This document shows, piece after piece, positions 1 through 8,391 of a DNA stretch of 33,584 nt; position 1 is the stretch's first letter; the number at the start of each line of letters is the position of its first letter. The notes beneath the pieces were generated by a model that was not told where the DNA came from, searched no databases, and saw only the letters and a program-made list of their open reading frames with translations. A program made the position numbers and the translations under genes. Source of the DNA: CAXTTV01 sp964247295 (GTDB taxonomy: Bacteria; Chloroflexota; Ktedonobacteria; Ktedonobacterales; Ktedonobacteraceae); the NCBI GenBank assembly GCA_964247295.1, contig CAXTTV010000030.1, positions 1 through 33,584 of the forward strand, in the 5' to 3' direction.

Positions 1-81
1 ACCTGTATGTCGTGGCACGTGTCCACCCCTGGAACCCGCTCCTTTCTAGAAGGAAAAGATCCTGGTATCCAGATTATTTCT

Positions 82-110
82 TTGGAGTTTCTGTAGAGAT
101 TTGTTAAAAT
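82..110 (+). promoter_or_regulatory. Candidate sigma-70-type promoter for the acyltransferase
   Basis: TTGGAG at 82-87 and TAAAAT at 105-110 are separated by 17 bases, giving 4/6 and 5/6 matches to the -35 and -10 consensus. It lies about 80 bases before the start codon at 189. A perfect 14-base palindrome (CATATTTAAATATG, 124-137) follows and would sit in the early transcript or act as an operator. This is only a pattern match. Confidence 0.4.
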
Positions 111-188
111 GAAGATGTATGCACATATTTAAATATGCAATTATACAGATGGTATGAAAAATTGACTTCAGTCCGAGGTTGTTTTTAG

Positions 189-1607
189 ATGAATGTAAAT
201 ACACAGGCTTCCAGGCCTTTGTCGAATTATGTATCGCAAGGCATAAAGCGTCTTTATCGACGGATTGCGATCCTGTTAGGGGATGACAAGCAGCATGACA
301 AGAATTCGATTGCGGTTCTTGATGGTGTGCGCGCGGTCGCGATTCTGCTGGTTATTGGCTATCACATAAATCTGGTAACGCGTAGGAGCTTGTGGGATGT
401 ATATGCTCACCCGTTAGTAAGCTCATTTGCGACATTTGGAAATGCCGGTGTCACCCTTTTTTTTCTACTCTCGGGATTTCTTTTATTTCTGCCATATGCC
501 AGAGCCTTGCTCTTTGAAGGTTCCTGGCCTTCTGCTCTTGTGTTCTACCTGAGGCGGGCCCTGCGTATTCTGCCTGGATATTATCTTGCTTTGTTCGCTA
601 TGATTGTGCTGTACAGTCCGGAATTTCTGCGTCCCGATCATCTTAAAGATTTACTTTTATTTTTAACCCTTTTCATGGACTCGTCCCAATCTACCTTTCG
701 TCTGATTAATGGCCCCTTCTGGACGTTAGCAGTCGAGTGGCAGTTTTATATGTGGATGCCTCTTCTGATGCTGGGTTTAAGGGTGGTGGTAGTGCGCTGT
801 GCTCCTGAGAGGCGTATGCAGTCAACCATCGGATCGCTGCTCAGCCTGATTATCCTGGCGGTCCTGGTTCGGATGTGGGGCTTCTTCCGCCCTATGGGGG
901 GGCAGATTTTTGGTTCGCAAAGCCTGGGAGATAGTGTACGGTTTTTTCTGTATGGGATCGAGGGCAAATTTCTGGAGGATTTCGTCATTGGAATGCTCAT
1001 TAGCCTGATCTATACATATGCCTCTCGGCAACCGGCGAACTCACGACTGGTCCATCGCTTACATCGACTTGCGCCCTGGCTTGCCTTGCTGGCCCTGCTG
1101 ATAGTATCGCTCTATGCCTGCTGGCATTACAATATTGATTTTAATGGCTGGCGTGCGATCGATGGACTAAAACCTGTTTACTTTAGTGTGGGAGAACTTT
1201 TCGTTGCCCTGGGTTTTGGAGCCTTTATGCTTTCCGTCCTGTTCGGGCCGCCTGGGTACAGGCGAGTGTTTCAGTGGTCATATCTGCGCTGGTTGGGCTT
1301 GATCTCCTATAGTATCTACATCTGGCACCTTCATCTTCTATTACTCGTCCAGGAAAAGCTGATTCCCCAGTGGCCTGGTCTCCCCAATATTGTGTATTAT
1401 TGCATCTACTGGATCTGGTTAGTGATCGTAGTGCTCCCTTTTTGTTTCGCAGTCTATTTTTGTGTAGAGAAGCCCTGGATGCATCTGAGCGATTGGCTAA
1501 AGCCATGGATACAACCCTCCGAACGTAAGAAGGATACTCAGGAGCGTCCACAGCTAGTGTTATCTCCGGAAAAGGAGCAGGAACGCGAGCAGCAAGAGAT
1601 CGTCTGA
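189..1607 (+). CDS. Acyltransferase 3 family membrane protein (OafA/YrhL-like)
   Basis: This is a polytopic membrane acyltransferase of 472 aa, a normal length for the acyltransferase-3 family. Such enzymes O-acetylate or otherwise O-acylate surface sugars, lipids or peptidoglycan. The family signature opens the domain at residues 45-59 (D45-G-V-R48, then a hydrophobic run ending in the presumed catalytic His59). Further family landmarks are FWTLAVEWQFY near residues 178-188 and SYSIYIWHLH near the end. About ten hydrophobic helices can be seen. The C-terminal 40 residues are charged (Lys/Glu/Arg) and likely cytoplasmic. ATG 189 has a GAGG ribosome site at 175-178. The gene is convergent with the giant ATPase gene, and 62 bases separate the stops. 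The acceptor substrate cannot be told from sequence. Confidence 0.9.
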   Translation: MNVNTQASRPLSNYVSQGIKRLYRRIAILLGDDKQHDKNSIAVLDGVRAVAILLVIGYHINLVTRRSLWDVYAHPLVSSFATFGNAGVTLFFLLSGFLLFLPYARALLFEGSWPSALVFYLRRALRILPGYYLALFAMIVLYSPEFLRPDHLKDLLLFLTLFMDSSQSTFRLINGPFWTLAVEWQFYMWMPLLMLGLRVVVVRCAPERRMQSTIGSLLSLIILAVLVRMWGFFRPMGGQIFGSQSLGDSVRFFLYGIEGKFLEDFVIGMLISLIYTYASRQPANSRLVHRLHRLAPWLALLALLIVSLYACWHYNIDFNGWRAIDGLKPVYFSVGELFVALGFGAFMLSVLFGPPGYRRVFQWSYLRWLGLISYSIYIWHLHLLLLVQEKLIPQWPGLPNIVYYCIYWIWLVIVVLPFCFAVYFCVEKPWMHLSDWLKPWIQPSERKKDTQERPQLVLSPEKEQEREQQEIV

Positions 1608-1669
1608 GTATCCTGATGAATAGATCGGGATCTTTTCTTTGTTTACGCAGGAGCCAGGTTTGTAAGGGC

Positions 1670-4600
1670 CTATTTGTGTAGCTCCTGACGTAAAACCAGT
1701 TCAAGAGGGCGCTCCTGCTTGAGCCAGAGCCGGATCAGCCCGACCGGGATTAGATAGCGCTGCCTCTCCGCGAGATGATTGGTATCCTCGCGTTGGAGGC
1801 GTTCGATAAATTCAGCATCGATCAGAGTCTGAAGAGAGCCAAGAAGCTTCTCTAGCTCGTAGGTGACATGGTACTGCTGGTAAAGCTGTTCAATCTCTAG
1901 CAGTGCCAATCCCTGCCCATCATCTCTCTGGCCCTCCGCCAGAATGGCTAACGCGATCCGATCCTCGGGTACAAGCCTTTTCAAAATCCACTCAAAATGA
2001 CCGCGCCCATTGTTTACCACATTTTGTTGCACGCTATTCACATCGTGGAGCGTCACAAAGTTCTTCTTGTGTTCATTGCAATGGTGGACCAGTTCATGGC
2101 AGAACAGGTGGATCAGGTAGGGCTGCCCTGAGGTGAGCCTGTGAATTTTTCTGATCGCGTTGCCCTCATACTCAAGCCTGCCAGCCAGTGGCTTACTAAT
2201 CAGCTCCTCTGCCGCCCGTTCGCTTAAGCGTTGTAGGCGATACTGTTGCGCCTGATTAAAAAAGACCGAGCGGTAATCGATTGTTAACTCATCCAGCTTA
2301 TGGGTACCCGCGAGCAAGATATTGAGGTAGGGACGATGTTGGAAAAGGCTGCGCAGATAGCTATAGATCTCTCCTGAGAGCTTCTTACGAGCAATCTGCT
2401 CTTCCAGAGCCTCAAACTCATCGATCAGTAGGATCAGGTTCTGGCGTTTTAGCTGCTCCTCTACAGCATCCAATAGCTCATTAAACTGTTCTGTAGGATT
2501 CTCCTCAAACGTTTTAAGTTGTGGCGGTGGTAGAGTATAACCACGTTTGCGCATATTTGTCTGGATCTGCCGAGCGACATTATAAAAGAAACCGCCATCG
2601 CTGCTCACGTAGGTCACGCTCTGCATATCAATAAAAACCGGGACATGCTTTTCCAGGATCGAGGTGTTTACCAAATGCTTAAGCAGAGTTGTCTTGCCAG
2701 ATTTACGCTGGCCATAGAGGATAATCATCGTTTTGGCCGCAGTATTCCCCAGACGTTCCTGCAAAAACTCCAGTTCTTTCTCACGCCCGAACAACATTTC
2801 GCTGTTTTGGAGAGGAGTACCCGTCGTATAGGGATTAGGCAGGTAGTCAGGGCTCTTTGCTGCCTCAACCAGATGAATCTGCTGTTGTACCTCCTCGATC
2901 AGTAATTGATTCTCACTATCGTTGTAAGAGATCTCGAAGTCCAGCGTTAGCAGTTTTTTCGGGCCATGAGGCTTAAGCGTGAATTCACAAATCCGCTCTT
3001 CCTGGTTGAAAAGGATCTCAATGAAATCTTCATGCATGCTCGTCTGCTCAAACTCAGGGCTATCCAGCAGCTTTACATTGATCTGTTGGGCTGAACTGCT
3101 CCCCTCATTATAAACAACCAGGCAGATCGCGATCTGTTCCTCCTGTTTTAGATCCGAGCTTTGAAGTTCGGCTTTCAGTTTAGGTTTACCAATTAATTGG
3201 TTGTGTTCGCGGGTAATCAAAGTGCTCCAGCGTGCGATCAGAAGCTCAAAGAGTTGATAATCGGGGAGCAAGGTATAATCCTCTTCCTCGGATTGAGGAT
3301 AGGCGCGTAGGACCTCGCGCTTAAGTTTTTCCAGTGCAATGTTGGCTTCAAGCAGGGCGGCGGCTTTATCGTTGGTACCTTTGCGTTTCAGATATCGGTT
3401 GAGAATATTGACAATCGTTGAGATCTGCGAGAAAAGATGGAGAATATAGTGAAAGTACGTTTCCGTCTCAATCTCCATCTCTTTGATCTGTTCCGTTGTT
3501 CTGTACTGAGCAATCTCATCAAGAGTTCGCATCTCAAACAGCCGTTGCAGTTCGCTATAGATCAGAAGCATCTCCTCGCCATAATGGATCTGCTGGTTCT
3601 CTTTAATCATCTGTGTCAGCCCTTTGAGATGCGTCTGGGCGTCTTGATCGCTAAAATCTCCAACGAGAAGCGCCAGGGCCTCTACAACTCTCTGGACCCT
3701 GGGAATACTGGCATGGTATCCGATATCCTTAAGAATATGTGGCTCAATACCCCGAATGATCAGGCGGTTCAAGTGCGAGAAGAGCGCCACCTGATTGTTA
3801 TCGAAGAAGCGAGCCAGGACGCGAGCCGACTCCTGCTTAATCCATTCGGAATTTTCTTCATTCCCCTGGGGTCTGACGGCGCTTTTCTGAAGGATACTAA
3901 AGATCTCATGATCCAGTTGTTCATTCACATTTTCTGAAACCAGATTGTAGAGGATACGTAGTAGATTGCGCCTTCCGAGTTTATCCATATTTTTGAAGAA
4001 CTGATGGAGATAGTTCACGCTCTCCTGATAATCGTTGCGCATCAGAATGCGAATATTCTGAATAAAGGCCAGTTTAACATTGCGGTCGGGATCTTTCGAG
4101 AGGCGAGAGAGCAGGGCTTTGGCGCGTGGACTATTGACATTATAATGTTCCATAATCGTCGGGATCAGAGCCTGACGGACCTCAGAGCTGGGATCACGGA
4201 CAACGCTCTCTAGCTGGTGAAAGTCTTCGGAGCTAAGAACAGGAGCCTCTTCTAACTTTCTCAAGGCAAAAGCTCGGAGGACCGCATTCGCATCGTAGAG
4301 CAGGGAGCGAACCGCCTCCTGCTGCGTTTTTTGTTGTAGTCGGGCCTGATTGAGAAGGGCCTGCCAGTTCTGATCGATCCAGTAGCGTAGTTCATCCTGG
4401 TTTACCCATTGTAGGATCTCAATCTGGTTTTCCATCCCAACAATGATCTTGACATCCTCATCATCTATTTTTCGGGCATGAATATGCACAATCTTCTTAT
4501 TATTTCGATAGGTCCAGAGCAGATCGCCCTTATTATTAAAGACATAGAGGCCCCCATAGCGATCGCCAACCAGGATCTCGTGGCGCTCATTGCCATCGAT

Positions 4601-6649
4601 ATCCGCCACATCCATTGTTTTAATTGGCTCTTTAAGGTAGTAGCGCCACTTGAGGCGGCCCAGGTGGTCAATCACATACAGATTCAAATCATCGGAGCCC
4701 ACAATCACCTCGGGATTATCATCGTTGTCGATATCTTTGATGAGCAGGGCATTGATTTTTTCGTGCATCAGGTAGGTCCAGAGAAGCTCGCCCTCGCGCG
4801 TGTACGCATAAATGTTTTTCTCGTTATCGCCGATAATGATACCCGGTCCCTGATACTTGCCTGGCTGGTAATAGGTGTAGATGCGCGCGATCGAATGTGG
4901 TGTCTGAAAGTGGAGAGCTGGCTTCTCCAGGTCGTTTCGATAGACTTCAACACAGTTGTTTTCATTGCCAACAATCAGCTCGAAAGGCTTGTTTTTCCCT
5001 GGAGAGTAAATGTAGAAACCAGTAATATTCCCAGATGTTTTCCTCTGGTCGCCAGGCATCTGGAGATGTGGCACCGGAGTCTTATTTGTGCCGGTGTTTA
5101 CTGAAAGAATATGCAGATGTTGGTCGCTTGTTAAAGCTTGAATCTGTGCCCATTTGCCTGTTTTTATATAGCCAGTCTGAATATCAAAGATCTGCCCCTG
5201 GAGGCTACGTTTCCAGACAGGTGTGAGGCGCGTATTAAATGCGCTTAACTGGCCTTTATCGGTCCCGATAATGATCTCGGCATCCTCGTTCTGGCACACA
5301 TTGCCGATCCCCATGGCGAGAATATGCCCCTCCTCCTCGGGCAGGGATAACTGTTCCAAGACCTGAATTTTCTGCTGCTCCAGTTGAAGCGCGATCGACA
5401 GCGCCTTCTTATAGTCTTTAGTGCGGTACCATTGTTCGATATCCTGGGCTTTGATTACTGGTGTTGCGTGCTTCTCCTCACCAATAATATCTTGCAAGCG
5501 TCCATAATAGATTGAAGATGGTGGGAAAAGATCATTGAGAAGCGCTTTATCGGTCTGTAGGTAGGTTTCCTGGATCTTTTCATAGAGGCCCCGGATCGGC
5601 TTAATTCTTAAAGCATGGATACGAGCATCTTCCGCACCCAGCAAGATCTCCGTCTGTCCATCGTTATCGAAATCGCTGGTATACAGGCTCAGAGCACGAT
5701 AGCCTAGATCGCGCTTCCAGAGCAGGTGGCGCTCATAGTCGAAGACAAAGAGCATTTTATTTTCGCAGGCAATAATAATCTCATCATAGCCATCGTTATC
5801 CAGGTCAGCAGTGCGGAAGGCGCGGATACGACTTTTAAAGCTGAGGACGGGATATTTTTCTTCCAGATTCATATCCAGAAAATGAAGGTGTTTCCCATCG
5901 ATGACCAGCATAATCTCCGTCTCGCCATCTTTATCCAGATCCGAAGCAAAGATCGGGTGGATCTGGCCCGAGAAATCCTTCTGCTGGACCGGCTCGCCAT
6001 CCTGATTAATGATATCCAGGTGGCGGTCACCGGAACTGATAATCGTCTCCAGTTGCCCATCTTTATTAAGATCGCCGGCGAAAACACTTTGAGCCCAGTT
6101 TGTAGTTTTAAACGTCCATTTCGGCGTGCGATTCTGGTAGTCAAAGGAATGGATATCGCGTCCTTCAAGATCCACAATGATCTGTGGGCTCAGGGCGAGG
6201 TTCAGGTAGAGAAAGTTAATTGTGCGCTCGTAATTGTGCCAGTAGGCCTCGCGCTCCTCGCTGCGATTATTGCGTTCAGGCAAATAAGCGGTTGCGCCGT
6301 CTTGCCCGATCGTACGGCCATCCTCATCTAATGCATAGAGTCGGCCATCCTGAGTCCCGACCAGAACACGAGCAGCGCCCGCGTAGATAGTATCGGGCTG
6401 ATTAATACCATCGACAGCCGTCACACTCATCTTCTCGCCGATGACCCGTTCCCAGATGCAATCGCCTTGAACGGTAAGTGAACGGAGACGACCATCGCGA
6501 GAGCCAGCCAGGATCTCATTTTTACCATCATTATCAATGTCGGCTGCATGTACACAGATTACCCAATCTTTGGCCCGATAGTTCCAAAGCTCATCGACGA
6601 CCGAGTCGCCAAGCTGGAGATAATACTGAAGATCGTTCTGTTCCAGCAT
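1670..6649 (-). CDS. Giant beta-propeller / HEAT / CARDB-like / STAND-type ATPase
   Basis: This 1659-aa protein has no signal peptide or membrane segment, so it is probably cytoplasmic. Residues ~30-740 contain repeated FG-GAP/VCBS-type units with calcium-loop motifs (ADIDNDGKNEIL at 36, GDLNKDG ~195, SDLDKDG, ADLDNDG, SDFDNDG, KDIDNDD ~637, ADIDGNERHEI ~682), implying one or two beta-propellers. Residues ~775-910 look like HEAT-type helical repeats (RAFALRKLEEA, SSEVRQALIPTI, DRNVKLAFI). Residues ~1154-1250 resemble a CARDB/Ig-like beta domain. An NPYTTGTPLQNSEMLFGREKE entry follows at ~1272, then Walker A GQRKSGKTT (1313-1321), Walker B LILLIDEFE (D1410, E1411), and a winged-helix-like C-terminus. 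ATG 6649 has GGGAGC six bases upstream. The layout suggests a sensor propeller coupled to a STAND switch. The ligand and output are unknown. The domain calls come from reading motifs, and the function is inferred. Confidence 0.85.
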   Translation of the reverse strand: MLEQNDLQYYLQLGDSVVDELWNYRAKDWVICVHAADIDNDGKNEILAGSRDGRLRSLTVQGDCIWERVIGEKMSVTAVDGINQPDTIYAGAARVLVGTQDGRLYALDEDGRTIGQDGATAYLPERNNRSEEREAYWHNYERTINFLYLNLALSPQIIVDLEGRDIHSFDYQNRTPKWTFKTTNWAQSVFAGDLNKDGQLETIISSGDRHLDIINQDGEPVQQKDFSGQIHPIFASDLDKDGETEIMLVIDGKHLHFLDMNLEEKYPVLSFKSRIRAFRTADLDNDGYDEIIIACENKMLFVFDYERHLLWKRDLGYRALSLYTSDFDNDGQTEILLGAEDARIHALRIKPIRGLYEKIQETYLQTDKALLNDLFPPSSIYYGRLQDIIGEEKHATPVIKAQDIEQWYRTKDYKKALSIALQLEQQKIQVLEQLSLPEEEGHILAMGIGNVCQNEDAEIIIGTDKGQLSAFNTRLTPVWKRSLQGQIFDIQTGYIKTGKWAQIQALTSDQHLHILSVNTGTNKTPVPHLQMPGDQRKTSGNITGFYIYSPGKNKPFELIVGNENNCVEVYRNDLEKPALHFQTPHSIARIYTYYQPGKYQGPGIIIGDNEKNIYAYTREGELLWTYLMHEKINALLIKDIDNDDNPEVIVGSDDLNLYVIDHLGRLKWRYYLKEPIKTMDVADIDGNERHEILVGDRYGGLYVFNNKGDLLWTYRNNKKIVHIHARKIDDEDVKIIVGMENQIEILQWVNQDELRYWIDQNWQALLNQARLQQKTQQEAVRSLLYDANAVLRAFALRKLEEAPVLSSEDFHQLESVVRDPSSEVRQALIPTIMEHYNVNSPRAKALLSRLSKDPDRNVKLAFIQNIRILMRNDYQESVNYLHQFFKNMDKLGRRNLLRILYNLVSENVNEQLDHEIFSILQKSAVRPQGNEENSEWIKQESARVLARFFDNNQVALFSHLNRLIIRGIEPHILKDIGYHASIPRVQRVVEALALLVGDFSDQDAQTHLKGLTQMIKENQQIHYGEEMLLIYSELQRLFEMRTLDEIAQYRTTEQIKEMEIETETYFHYILHLFSQISTIVNILNRYLKRKGTNDKAAALLEANIALEKLKREVLRAYPQSEEEDYTLLPDYQLFELLIARWSTLITREHNQLIGKPKLKAELQSSDLKQEEQIAICLVVYNEGSSSAQQINVKLLDSPEFEQTSMHEDFIEILFNQEERICEFTLKPHGPKKLLTLDFEISYNDSENQLLIEEVQQQIHLVEAAKSPDYLPNPYTTGTPLQNSEMLFGREKELEFLQERLGNTAAKTMIILYGQRKSGKTTLLKHLVNTSILEKHVPVFIDMQSVTYVSSDGGFFYNVARQIQTNMRKRGYTLPPPQLKTFEENPTEQFNELLDAVEEQLKRQNLILLIDEFEALEEQIARKKLSGEIYSYLRSLFQHRPYLNILLAGTHKLDELTIDYRSVFFNQAQQYRLQRLSERAAEELISKPLAGRLEYEGNAIRKIHRLTSGQPYLIHLFCHELVHHCNEHKKNFVTLHDVNSVQQNVVNNGRGHFEWILKRLVPEDRIALAILAEGQRDDGQGLALLEIEQLYQQYHVTYELEKLLGSLQTLIDAEFIERLQREDTNHLAERQRYLIPVGLIRLWLKQERPLELVLRQELHK

Positions 6650-6728
6650 CGTATTGCTCCCGTCTCGCCTCCGGCAAAAAGCACGCTTCTACATGATAAA
6701 TGAAAAATGACCGTATTCGCAATTGATA

Positions 6729-6756
6729 TTGTAATATATTCTGACTTCTATATAAT
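6729..6756 (+). promoter_or_regulatory. Candidate promoter for the smaller NTPase gene
   Basis: TTGTAA (6729-6734) is followed after 16 bases by a perfect TATAAT (6751-6756). Transcription would begin near 6763, leaving an untranslated leader of about 175 bases that carries two stem-loops. Confidence 0.5.
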
Positions 6757-6840
6757 ATAGTAACAAACTCATTATGCACACATGACCGATAAATGAAAAG
6801 AGATAGGGCGAAATCATGGCAGTAAGATGGCACTCTTTGA

Positions 6841-6910
6841 GCCTTTAGCAGGCCTATACTAAAGGCAGTCGCGAGACAGAGCTCTCTTTCTAAGGGACTG
6901 CGACTGTTTT
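6841..6910 (+). promoter_or_regulatory. Structured leader with two stem-loops, attenuator-like
   Basis: Stem 1 pairs GCCTTTAG (6841-6848) with CTAAAGGC (6859-6866), an 8-bp stem with a 10-base loop. Stem 2 starts where it ends: CAGTCGC (6866-6872) pairs with GCGACTG (6900-6906) and runs into TTTT (6907-6910), like an intrinsic terminator. The two stems share base 6866, so they may compete at that base. The ribosome site follows 19 bases later. No known riboswitch consensus or T-box sequence was recognised. Confidence 0.4.
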
Positions 6911-6940
6911 CAGACGTTCTCTCAGGGAAGGAGGAGATTG

Positions 6941-8329
6941 ATGATCTCTACTTACTTAAATCCTTATGTGGATAATAACGCAGTTCAACGCCAGGAGATG
7001 CTGTTTGACCGCGAGGACGTGGTACGTCGCATCTATGCCTCAGTGGTGAATCATCAATGCTTCTCTTTAACTGGCTTACAGCATACGGGGAAATCTTCGG
7101 TTCTTAAGCACCTTAGCGCTTTATTCCAGCGTCAGGGGTGGAGTGCTGACCCCTACATTCTAGTCCCGCTGGATCTCCGTTCCTTTGGACATCGGAATAC
7201 ACATGACTTCTTTTCAATTGTGGCCGAGAAAATTGTAGCCGCTTGTAGAGGTCGGCTCTCTCTGGAGGTTGGACATTCTGATGGTGCGGACGAATTTATG
7301 TTGCTGCTGACCCAGATTGTTGGTCAGGGCTACTACACCGTCCTGTTGATGGATTCTTTTGATAAAGTAGCGCAGAACATCCACTTTGATCCCGACTTCT
7401 TTTCATTCCTGCGAGGGCAGGCGACCGAGGATCTGGTCTCTTATGTGACTGTTTCAAAAGCTCCGCTGAATCAGATCTGCCACCAGGATGTGCAGTCGTC
7501 TCCATTTTTCAACATTTTCGAGTTATACCATCTTGGTCCGCTTTCTGTAAATGGTGCGATCTCTTTGATCAAGGAGCCCCTGAGCCGGGTTGAGTGTTCG
7601 GTGACTTCCGAAGAGATCGATTGGGTGCTGGAACAGGCGGGTTGTCATCCCTACTTTCTTCAGCGAGTCTGCCATCATTTTTTTGAGGAGAAGATCAGCC
7701 TTGCGCATGGTCTGCCGCTGAGCGAAGTGCAACGTCGTAGGGTAAGTGAGCAGACGTATCAGAATCTGCATCCACATTTTGCCGCGACCTGGAACGAACT
7801 CAAAGAGGAGGACAAAGATCAGATCCAGGAGGAACTCAGGCCCCACTATGTTGGAGATCGCCGCTTCCCTGAAATCAGTCAGAGCGGGCTTTTCCATCGC
7901 TTCTTTCACGAGATCAGTGGAGGGCAAGCTTCGGAGATCACTGTGAAGGATTTAGAGTCCATTCTCAATAAGAAGGAGGATATTCGTTTTCTGGAAGAGT
8001 GCGCGCTCAAACACCTTCCAATGGTCGATGCCAGAATGAATGAGCAGCGTGAGCAGGCTCCGCTGTTGCGAGGCCGCTTGATCCAACAACTATTGATTGA
8101 TGCCCACAACTGTATGCGTGGTCCAGAGCCTCGTCGAGATGCTTCCGATGAGTGGAAGCTATATAATATTCTGTACTATCGTTACTTTTATCGGCGTTTC
8201 AAGCACGATCTGATTATCCATAAGCTTAACACCAGTCGGCGTCAATACTTTCGTGATCGTAACAAAGCTCTAGAAACCCTCCTGAATGTGCTTTTAGAGA
8301 TGGATTATGATAACGCAAGTTATGGCTAA
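6941..8329 (+). CDS. STAND/AAA-type NTPase with degenerate Walker B and C-terminal HTH-like region
   Basis: This is a 462-aa soluble protein. An NPY motif at residues 7-9 leads into EMLFDRED (19-26), matching the entry of the giant neighbour's ATPase domain. Walker A is GLQHTGKSS (45-53). The Walker B strand reads VLLMDSFDK with D138, but Ser139 stands where the catalytic Glu usually is, so hydrolysis may be weak or absent. The last ~90 residues (LYNILYYRYF, then TSRRQYFRDRNKALETLLNV) resemble the HTH-like tail of bacterial ATPase regulators, whose pattern is SRRQYYRxxxRAL. I place the start at ATG 6941, because AAGGAGGAG at 6928-6936 leaves six bases from its AGGAGG core. A TTG at 6938 would extend it by one residue but sits too close. 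It may act as a partner or regulator of the giant ATPase. That is inference from the shared motif and divergent arrangement. Confidence 0.8.
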   Translation: MISTYLNPYVDNNAVQRQEMLFDREDVVRRIYASVVNHQCFSLTGLQHTGKSSVLKHLSALFQRQGWSADPYILVPLDLRSFGHRNTHDFFSIVAEKIVAACRGRLSLEVGHSDGADEFMLLLTQIVGQGYYTVLLMDSFDKVAQNIHFDPDFFSFLRGQATEDLVSYVTVSKAPLNQICHQDVQSSPFFNIFELYHLGPLSVNGAISLIKEPLSRVECSVTSEEIDWVLEQAGCHPYFLQRVCHHFFEEKISLAHGLPLSEVQRRRVSEQTYQNLHPHFAATWNELKEEDKDQIQEELRPHYVGDRRFPEISQSGLFHRFFHEISGGQASEITVKDLESILNKKEDIRFLEECALKHLPMVDARMNEQREQAPLLRGRLIQQLLIDAHNCMRGPEPRRDASDEWKLYNILYYRYFYRRFKHDLIIHKLNTSRRQYFRDRNKALETLLNVLLEMDYDNASYG

Positions 8330-8391
8330 ACCAGAGGACACTTTTTTACTGTTGTAGATAGTGGTGCCCACACTATGTTGTTTCCCTAACG

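Larger units (their letters stand above)
6650..6940. other. Divergent intergenic control region
   Basis: This AT-rich stretch separates the start codons of the giant ATPase (minus) and the smaller NTPase (plus). It holds a plus-strand promoter candidate (6729-6756), a weaker minus-strand pair (TTGCGA 6722-6717, TATCAT 6698-6693, 18-base spacer) and two stem-loops in the plus-strand leader (6841-6910). Shared control of the two NTPase genes is plausible but not shown. Confidence 0.6.

Noticed and set aside
4478..5104. 208-aa plus-strand frame inside the giant ATPase gene
   Set aside because: It is antisense to the propeller repeats of a clearly coding frame. It has no ribosome site or recognisable domain, and its Ile/Val-rich composition comes from the Asp/Asn-rich complement.
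5726..6331. 201-aa plus-strand frame antisense to the giant ATPase
   Set aside because: It is a mirror of calcium-loop repeats on the other strand, with no independent coding signal.
6763..6940. T-box or known riboswitch in the leader of the smaller NTPase
   Set aside because: No T-box sequence or other known consensus was found. The downstream gene is not an aminoacyl-tRNA or biosynthesis gene.
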